From contig PMOP01000500.1 of assembly GCA_003161495.1 (NCBI GenBank), positions 1 to 10,889 of the forward strand: 10,889 bases of DNA. The letters are read 5' to 3'. Both the position numbers and the translations under genes were made by a program. The notes beneath the pieces were generated by a model. It was given only the letters and a program-made list of their open reading frames with translations, had not been told where the DNA came from and did no database searches. The DNA is from Acidobacteriota bacterium (GTDB taxonomy: Bacteria > Acidobacteriota > Terriglobia > Acidiferrales > UBA7541). This document shows positions 6,651 to 10,889 of the stretch, piece by piece (positions within the stretch are counted from its first letter, which is position 1; each line of letters starts with the position of its first letter).

Positions 6651-6714
6651 TCTGCAATTTTTATATTCCATGAAATAGTTTTTCACCGATATTCGCCACA
6701 TCGCGGAAATCTTA

Positions 6715-6744
6715 TTGCGTCTCGGCTCCTAAGTCTGATACAAC
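6715..6744 (+). promoter_or_regulatory. Candidate extended -10 promoter of the glutaredoxin-like gene
   Basis: TTGCGT (6715-6720), an 18-base spacer and TACAAC (6739-6744) preceded by TG at 6736-6737 form a reasonable promoter 32 bases before the ATG. It sits in a 126-base gap with no visible terminator for the permease gene. Confidence 0.4.
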
Positions 6745-6776
6745 CAGCGCGGGCCGCCTGTCGGACACTTTTGCAT

Positions 6777-7049
6777 ATGGAGATTTATCTCTACACGGAA
6801 CCAGGGTGTGGTGCGTGTATCGAGGCCAAGAGCTTTCTGAACTCGCGTGGCATCTCCTTTGAGGAACGCGACGTTCGCGCCAATCCCGAACATTTGCGGA
6901 TTCTGACCGACGAGCTGGACAGTTGCACGTTGCCGACGCTGGTGGCGGGCGACGAGATCATTTGCGGTTTTGACGTGGAGATGTACCAGCGCCTTTCCTC
7001 AGCGATTCCTCTCAAAATCAGATTTCCATCGGACGACGGCGAATTATGA
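6777..7049 (+). CDS. Glutaredoxin-like thioredoxin-fold protein with CGAC active site
   Basis: This 90-residue protein has a glutaredoxin fold pattern. It starts with the beta strand MEIYLYTEPGCGACIEAKSFL, with the redox pair Cys11-Gly-Ala-Cys14. Next is RGISFEERDVRANPEHL, as in NrdH/Grx proteins, then the cis-proline loop TLPTLV (Pro53), and a GFD motif near residues 64-66 where glutathione-binding proteins carry G-[FY]. The active site is CGAC rather than the classical CPYC. Two extra cysteines (Cys50, Cys63) flank the cis-Pro region. It probably reduces disulfides or mixed disulfides in the cytoplasm; the partner is unknown. The start is ATG 6777; an in-frame TTG two codons earlier is possible, and neither has a strong ribosome site. 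It converges on glgB, 44 bases away. Confidence 0.82.
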   Translation: MEIYLYTEPGCGACIEAKSFLNSRGISFEERDVRANPEHLRILTDELDSCTLPTLVAGDEIICGFDVEMYQRLSSAIPLKIRFPSDDGEL

Positions 7050-7093
7050 AAGTCCACCGGGCGCCGGGCGTTGTTTAAGAAAAATTCGGGAGA

Positions 7094-9364
7094 TTACCAA
7101 CGCTCGTGCTTGAAGTAGAGTACTCCGAGAGCCGGGATACGGAGTTGGATTGAATAGGGGTGATTGTTCCAGGCAATGGCTTCGGCATGCACGCCGCCCA
7201 GGTTGCCCACGTTGGTTCCGCCGTATTTCTCCGCGTCCGTATTCATGATCTCGCGGTAAAAGCCCGGCTCGGGCACGCCCACGCGATGCGTTTCCCGCTG
7301 GACCGGTGTGAAATTGGCAACCACGACAATGAAATCGCCCTGATCTTTCGCGCGTCGCAGGAAAGATAAGACGCTCGAATCCGCGTCCGTGCAATCGATC
7401 CATTCAAATCCATGCCAATCAAAATCCACCTGGTGCAGGGAAGGCTCATTGCGGTAGATTGCGTTCAGGTCCGCTGCAAGGGTTTGCAGGCCGCGGTGTG
7501 ATTCATATTCGAGTAAGTGCCATTCCAGGCTGCTTTCCGCGTTCCATTCCGTTCTTTGGCCAAATTCTCCGCCCATGAACATCAGCTTCTTGCCTGGATG
7601 CGCGGTTAGGTATCCGTTGAACAGGCGCATGTTCGCGAATTGCTGCCATAAATCGCCGGGCATTTTATTGATCAGCGAGGATTTCCCATGAACGACTTCA
7701 TCATGCGATAGCGGCAGCACAAAATTTTCCGTGAAGGCGTACAGCATCGAAAAAGTCATCCGGTTGTGGTGATATTTTCTGTAGACCGGATCCACCGCGA
7801 AGTAACTGAGCGTGTCGTTCATCCACCCCATATTCCATTTCAAGCTGAAGCCCAGTCCTCCGAGGTAAGTAGGGCGGGAAACCATCGGCCAGGACGTGGA
7901 TTCTTCCGCGATGGTCAGCACGCCGGGATGGCGCGCATACACCACTTCGTTCAAGCGCTTAATGAATGCGATGGCCGCGAGATTCTCGCGCCCCCCAAAT
8001 TCATTGGGGATCCATTCGCCTTCGCGGCGCGAATAATCCAGATAAAGCATGGACGCCACCGCGTCCACGCGCAATCCGTCGATGTGGTACTTATCAAGCC
8101 AGAAAACCGCATTGGAGATCAGAAAATTCTGAACTTCGTTCCGGCCATAATTGAAAACCAAGGTTCCCCAGTCCGGGTGACGGCCCTGGCGCGGGTCGGC
8201 GTGCTCATATAAATGAGTGCCGTCAAACTCGCCGAGTCCGTGGCCATCGCTCGGGAAGTGCGCCGGAGTCCAATCCAGGATCACGCCGATCCCGGCCTGA
8301 TGAAACCTGTCCACAAATGCCATGAAATCTTCGGGTTTGCCGAACCGGCTGGTGGCGGCGAAATATCCAAGGGTCTGGTATCCCCAAGAGCCGTCGAACG
8401 GGTGTTCCATCACCGGCATGAGTTCCACGTGCGTATAGCCCATCCGCTTCAAATAAGGAATGAGTTGGTCGGCCAGCTCGCTGTACGTTAGCCAGCGGTC
8501 GCCATCTTCCATCACGCGGCGCCAGGAACCCAGATGAACTTCGTAAATCGAAATGGGTGAGGACAACCAATCATTCCTCGAACGCCATTCTATCCAGCCC
8601 GAATCGTTCCATTGATGATGGTCCAGGCGGGCAACGATCGAGCCGGTCTTGGGCCTGAGTTCCGATCGGAATCCGTAGGGATCGCTTTTCAATAACGGCG
8701 GTCCTCCGGACATCGGCCGAATTTCGTACTTGTAGACGGCGCCCTCGGCAAGTCCCGGCACAAATAATTCCCACACTCCAGACGGCCCGCGATTCCGCAT
8801 GGAGTTAACGCGGCCGTCCCACTGATTGAAATCTCCCACAACGCTCACGCGCATCGCGTTGGGAGCCCACACTCCGAACTGCACTCCCGCTATCCCGTTT
8901 ACGACCGCGGGATGCGCGCCCATCTTTTCGTATTTCTGGTAATGCGTCCCTTCGCCCATCAAATACAAGTCAAAATCGGAAAGCAGCGGAGGAAAGGCGT
9001 ACGTGTCATAGACCTCTCGCGACGGCTGGCCTTCTTCCATGACCCTCCACCGGTAGTGGTCGGGTGCCATCGGCAAGTGGGGATAGAGCGGCAAATCAGC
9101 CTCGAACAAACCTTCGGGGGAGATGCGCCTTGCGGGAATTGGCTCGGTCCGGTCCTCTAAGAGCAGGGAGACCTGCGTCGCCTTGGGGAAAAAGGCGCGT
9201 GCTACCAGGCGTTTTTCTTCGCCGTCCTCGACGATATGCGGCCCAAGCAGGCGAAATGGGTCGCGGTTCTCCGCGCGGAGCAACAGCGCGATATCGCGCT
9301 CCAACTCGCTTACCGGCTTGGTTTCGGCCGGAGGCGTTCCAGCTGAAGGCTTTGTTACGCTCAA
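7094..9364 (-). CDS. glgB: 1,4-alpha-glucan branching enzyme GlgB
   Basis: This 756-residue GH13 (subfamily 9 type) enzyme cuts alpha-1,4 glucan chains and rejoins them as alpha-1,6 branches during glycogen synthesis. In order: an N1 module at about 25-125 ([10 protein letters not shown]), a CBM48 domain at about 155-245 ([22 protein letters not shown]), the TIM-barrel domain at about 265-640, and an all-beta C-terminal domain at about 650-756. The four GH13 regions are intact: DWTPAHF (364-370), GLRVDAVA with nucleophile Asp434, AEES with acid/base Glu487, and LSHDEV with Asp555. [10 protein letters not shown] (327-336) is also typical. The start is TTG 9364-9362, with AGGGGG 8 bases upstream and no ATG near the expected N-terminus. 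It is monocistronic here; no glgA, glgC or treS is adjacent. The two-module N-terminus matches the longer bacterial GlgB class. Confidence 0.97.
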   Translation of the reverse strand: MSVTKPSAGTPPAETKPVSELERDIALLLRAENRDPFRLLGPHIVEDGEEKRLVARAFFPKATQVSLLLEDRTEPIPARRISPEGLFEADLPLYPHLPMAPDHYRWRVMEEGQPSREVYDTYAFPPLLSDFDLYLMGEGTHYQKYEKMGAHPAVVNGIAGVQFGVWAPNAMRVSVVGDFNQWDGRVNSMRNRGPSGVWELFVPGLAEGAVYKYEIRPMSGGPPLLKSDPYGFRSELRPKTGSIVARLDHHQWNDSGWIEWRSRNDWLSSPISIYEVHLGSWRRVMEDGDRWLTYSELADQLIPYLKRMGYTHVELMPVMEHPFDGSWGYQTLGYFAATSRFGKPEDFMAFVDRFHQAGIGVILDWTPAHFPSDGHGLGEFDGTHLYEHADPRQGRHPDWGTLVFNYGRNEVQNFLISNAVFWLDKYHIDGLRVDAVASMLYLDYSRREGEWIPNEFGGRENLAAIAFIKRLNEVVYARHPGVLTIAEESTSWPMVSRPTYLGGLGFSLKWNMGWMNDTLSYFAVDPVYRKYHHNRMTFSMLYAFTENFVLPLSHDEVVHGKSSLINKMPGDLWQQFANMRLFNGYLTAHPGKKLMFMGGEFGQRTEWNAESSLEWHLLEYESHRGLQTLAADLNAIYRNEPSLHQVDFDWHGFEWIDCTDADSSVLSFLRRAKDQGDFIVVVANFTPVQRETHRVGVPEPGFYREIMNTDAEKYGGTNVGNLGGVHAEAIAWNNHPYSIQLRIPALGVLYFKHERW

Positions 9365-9407
9365 TCCGCTATCCCCCTAGGCACTGACGCGGTTCATCCT
9401 CGCAATC

Positions 9408-9416
9408 ATTCTATCA
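9408..9416 (-). promoter_or_regulatory. Candidate extended -10 element of glgB
   Basis: On the minus strand, TGATAGAAT (9416-9408) matches the extended -10 consensus at all but one base. The -35 region is poor. It would give a leader of about 37 bases to the TTG start. Confidence 0.4.
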
Positions 9417-9457
9417 GGGTACCGGCATAGAGGAAGGGTTCATTGATAAGCGGTGGC

Positions 9458-9475
9458 GATACCCAAACGGGTATC
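9458..9475. promoter_or_regulatory. Palindrome GATACCC-N4-GGGTATC, likely regulator site
   Basis: There are two perfect 7-base arms around AAAC. The centre is about 180 bases upstream of the predicted sigma-54 transcription start, within the usual range for an enhancer-binding activator site. It is also about 50 bases upstream of the glgB -10 element. It could serve either gene; the protein that binds it is unknown. Confidence 0.4.
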
Positions 9476-9618
9476 CGAGGCCGCAGTACAATTACGCGAG
9501 AGAAAATTGATTCCATTCCTGTGCATGGATAAGAAACTGTCGTTCACATAATTTTTAGGCTTCCTCGCCGAAGTTTTGTAACTCCCGTTGAATCAGCATC
9601 TTAATTACAGAATCCATA

Positions 9619-9634
9619 TGGCACAAAGCTTGCA
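9619..9634 (+). promoter_or_regulatory. Sigma-54 (RpoN) promoter
   Basis: TGGCAC, five bases (AAAGC), then TTGCA match the -24/-12 consensus TGGCAC-N5-TTGCW with exact spacing between GG and GC. The predicted transcription start is near 9645, about 67 bases before the ATG at 9712. Transcription would need RpoN and an ATP-driven enhancer-binding protein, neither of which is encoded here. Confidence 0.75.
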
Positions 9635-9711
9635 ATGATTCTTTCTGAATAGGCCCAAATTGCGTCGGAAAGCTATTCCGGCGGCTTAGGGATTAGGATC
9701 AGATCTAAAAT

Positions 9712-10104
9712 ATGCGAACTCTCAAACTCCTGCTACGCGGCTTAACAAAAGCGTTACTCATGGGCGCAATAACCCTCGTCCTCACCGGCATGCCGGCACA
9801 CGCGCAGACATCCCTCTCCGGGACCTATAAGTGCGTTACCGTGGAAGTGGATGGCAAACCGCATCGTTGCTCGGCTCCGTCGCTGGAAATGAATTCGGAT
9901 GGGAGCTACCAGATGCTCGCCGTGCGCGGGACTTACGAAATATTGAGGGGACACTGGCTGGTCCTCTCTGCCGCGAAGAATCACCGCAAGGCTCGTCTGG
10001 ACGGCAGACAAGAAATTATTTTCGAATTCGTGTCCGGCGGCAAAAAAAGCAAGATTACCTACCGTCGAAAATATCAAAGGCCTCCTGCCTGGGTTTCCGG
10101 CTAA
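9712..10104 (+). CDS. Small exported protein of unknown function (sigma-54 controlled)
   Basis: This 130-residue protein has a clear Sec signal peptide: basic start MRTLKLLLRGLTK, hydrophobic core at about 14-26, and cleavage after AHA at residue 31. The mature part (about 99 residues) opens SLSGTYKC and continues with alternating short beta-type segments (LEMNSDGSYQMLAVRGTYEI, HWLVLSAAK, QEIIFEFVSGGKKSKITYRRK). This is reminiscent of small lipocalin-like or META-type beta barrels, but I do not recognise a family. Two cysteines (41 and 53) could form a disulfide. The start is ATG 9712; the upstream AGGA is rather far (13 bases). The sigma-54 promoter ahead of it implies activation by a specific signal, such as nutrient, envelope or surface stress. 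No operon partner is close, and there is no obvious terminator. Confidence 0.7.
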   Translation: MRTLKLLLRGLTKALLMGAITLVLTGMPAHAQTSLSGTYKCVTVEVDGKPHRCSAPSLEMNSDGSYQMLAVRGTYEILRGHWLVLSAAKNHRKARLDGRQEIIFEFVSGGKKSKITYRRKYQRPPAWVSG

Positions 10105-10402
10105 TACGCCATCTTCGTCAAACAACCGCTTGCCGCGTTTAATTGCACGCGTAGGGTTCGTGTTGACTGGTTGCAACTCGATACAGTATACGGACTGTTG
10201 CGCGGCAACGGTACAGTTCAGCAAATCCCATCGATCAGTTCCGGAATGAAACCTCTTGAACAGCTTGTCCTGTATTGACTTACACGTTTCTGCTTGCTCG
10301 TAATTTCCAGCCAGATGGTATTCCAGTTGCCTCTTATCCCTTGTATCGCAGCCGAAACGCCAGTGAGTTGTTAGGCCGAACGAGGAATCCAAGGGGGGCA
10401 AT
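10105..10402. other. Intergenic gap with small dyads and weak promoter-like motifs
   Basis: This 298-base stretch has no convincing gene. It contains TTGACT (10163-10168) with TATACG 18 bases on, ACAGT-N6-ACTGT (10183-10198), and directly after it a hairpin GTTGC-GCG-GCAAC (10197-10209). A second TTGACT at 10275-10280 lacks a good -10. These could drive the downstream 90-residue gene with a long leader, or a small RNA. A minus-strand frame open across the gap shows no family signal. Confidence 0.4.
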
Positions 10403-10675
10403 ATGTCAGCAACGATGTCGCACGGTGTGGAAGTCGAAGATTCTGCAGAACAGAAACTGTGGCGCGCCGTGATTGCCACTACCGTTCAAGAATGGGTCAA
10501 TGGCCCACTGCGCCGAAAGCGCGAAGCCGAGCAGTTCTTGTTCAGCGACAACCGTGATTATCGAACCGTTTGCTATTCGGCGGGAATCAATCCGGAAAAT
10601 CTGCGAAGCCGACTGGAAAAAATTCGCTCGCGCCAGACAACCGGAGCCCAAACATCCGTTCTGTGCGCCGCCTAA
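10403..10675 (+). CDS. Small helical protein of unknown function (DNA-binding-like C-terminus)
   Basis: This 90-residue protein is mostly charged and helical. Residues 16-35 (EQKLWRAVIATTVQEWVNGP) look like one amphipathic helix. RRKREAEQFLFSDNRDY (37-53) and VCYSAGINPENLRSRLEKIRS (56-76) resemble the core of small phage-type and alphaproteobacterial proteins that read LWRAV...EAE.FL...DF..VC..AGI.P..LR. The second part looks like a helix-turn-helix. I do not recognise a named family, and the similarity is from memory of the pattern only. The ribosome site is very strong (AAGGGGGG at 10391-10398, 4 bases from ATG 10403), so translation is likely. It ends 49 bases before the initiator tRNA gene and has no visible terminator of its own. 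Confidence 0.72.
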   Translation: MSATMSHGVEVEDSAEQKLWRAVIATTVQEWVNGPLRRKREAEQFLFSDNRDYRTVCYSAGINPENLRSRLEKIRSRQTTGAQTSVLCAA

Positions 10676-10690
10676 ACAAGTAAGGCTCGT

Positions 10691-10719
10691 TTGACGGAGC
10701 ACCCCGCTTCCGCTATCAT
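10691..10719 (+). promoter_or_regulatory. Strong sigma-70 promoter of the initiator tRNA
   Basis: TTGACG (10691-10696), a 17-base spacer and TATCAT (10714-10719) are each one base off consensus. The last -10 base is only 5 bases before the mature tRNA 5' end, so transcription should begin at or within a base or two of the tRNA's first nucleotide. Confidence 0.7.
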
Positions 10720-10724
10720 GCCTT

Positions 10725-10801
10725 CGCGGGGTGGAGCAGCCTGGTAGCTCGTCGGGCTCATAACCCTAAGGTCGTTGGTTCAAATCCAACCCCCGCAACC
10801 A
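10725..10801 (+). tRNA. Initiator tRNA-fMet (anticodon CAT), CCA encoded
   Basis: This is a 77-base cloverleaf with anticodon CAT in the loop CTCATAA. Initiator hallmarks are all present: an unpaired C1 against A72 at the top of the acceptor stem, the A11-U24 pair in the D stem, and three consecutive G-C pairs (29-31 with 39-41) at the base of the anticodon stem. The T arm is GTTGG-TTCAAAT-CCAAC, and CCA is encoded at 10799-10801. One oddity is that position 28 is C and position 42 is T, a mismatch in the anticodon stem. It has its own promoter and terminator. Confidence 0.97.
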
Positions 10802-10819
10802 AATTTCTTGAAATTGAAA

Positions 10820-10848
10820 GCCGGGTTTGTCTGCCCGGCATTTTCTTT
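10820..10848 (+). terminator. Rho-independent terminator after tRNA-fMet
   Basis: GCCGGG (10820-10825) pairs with CCCGGC (10834-10839) around an 8-base loop. ATTTTCTTTT follows. It starts 18 bases after the tRNA 3' end. Confidence 0.8.
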
Positions 10849-10889
10849 TGTAGGACCAACGTCGCATTTGACAAGCGAAACTACACCTT

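Larger units (their letters stand above)
9365..9711. other. Divergent regulatory gap between glgB and the sigma-54 gene
   Basis: This 347-base stretch has no gene. It holds a candidate glgB promoter (9408-9416), a 7-bp-arm palindrome (9458-9475), a sigma-54 promoter (9619-9634) and a small dyad in the following leader (CGGAA 9666-9670 / TTCCG 9676-9680). The rest shows nothing I can name. Confidence 0.7.

Noticed and set aside
7050..7093. Possible terminator between the glutaredoxin-like gene and glgB (CCGG-GCG-CCGG)
   Set aside because: It has only a 4-base stem, and the following bases are not a proper U-run on either strand.
10275..10472. 65-residue plus-strand frame overlapping the 90-residue gene
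   Set aside because: There is no ribosome site or recognisable character, and it overlaps in another frame a gene with a very strong Shine-Dalgarno sequence.
9754..10479. 241-residue minus-strand open frame across two plus-strand genes
   Set aside because: It starts with GTG without a ribosome site, shows no domain, and runs antisense to a protein with a clear signal peptide and to a gene with a strong Shine-Dalgarno sequence.
1..10889. CRISPR array, insertion sequence, integrase or toxin-antitoxin module
   Set aside because: No direct-repeat array, transposase or recombinase motif, or paired small toxin genes were seen on either strand.

Overview
The window looks like the chromosome of a free-living, moderately GC-rich bacterium. 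The gene content, two TTG starts, and paired palindromic repeats built on GGCTTCAGCC fit an acidobacterium (Acidobacteriota, Terriglobia-like). That placement is inference from style, because no ribosomal or other strong marker gene is present. I see no insertion sequence, phage module, CRISPR array or large accessory island. Most genes are single housekeeping units.

Layout. Bases 1-1086 hold the 3' part of a DUF1624/HGSNAT-type membrane acyltransferase (+). It converges on a minus-strand pair: a phosphoglucomutase/phosphomannomutase, overlapping by 4 bases with a short FtsB/DivIC-like division protein. A divergent leader with a strong hairpin separates this pair from cutA (+, TTG start). cutA converges on a PLP enzyme of the cystathionine gamma-synthase/lyase family (-). 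Divergent from that is a small secreted protein with a carboxypeptidase-regulatory-like fold. Both convergent junctions (1092-1177 and 3394-3469) carry the same kind of inverted-repeat element, and in each case the element supplies the TAG stop codon of one flanking gene. An AT-rich gap (5219-5531) with DnaA-box-like 9-mers follows. Next come a lone MacB/FtsX-type ABC permease, a glutaredoxin-like protein, and glgB (-, TTG start). The last 1.5 kb hold a small exported protein behind a textbook sigma-54 promoter, a 90-residue helical protein of unknown function, and an initiator tRNA-fMet with its own promoter and terminator.

How the genes relate. The phosphohexomutase (glucose-6-P/glucose-1-P interconversion) and GlgB (glucan branching) belong to the same glycogen chemistry but are 4 kb apart and not in one operon. 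The cystathionine enzyme serves methionine/cysteine metabolism, CutA metal tolerance, and the FtsB-like protein septum assembly. No multigene novel system is evident. The most unusual signals are regulatory or structural: the repeats that end genes, the pgm leader hairpin, the DnaA-box-like cluster, the sigma-54 promoter with an upstream palindrome, and an initiator tRNA whose promoter predicts almost no 5' leader.
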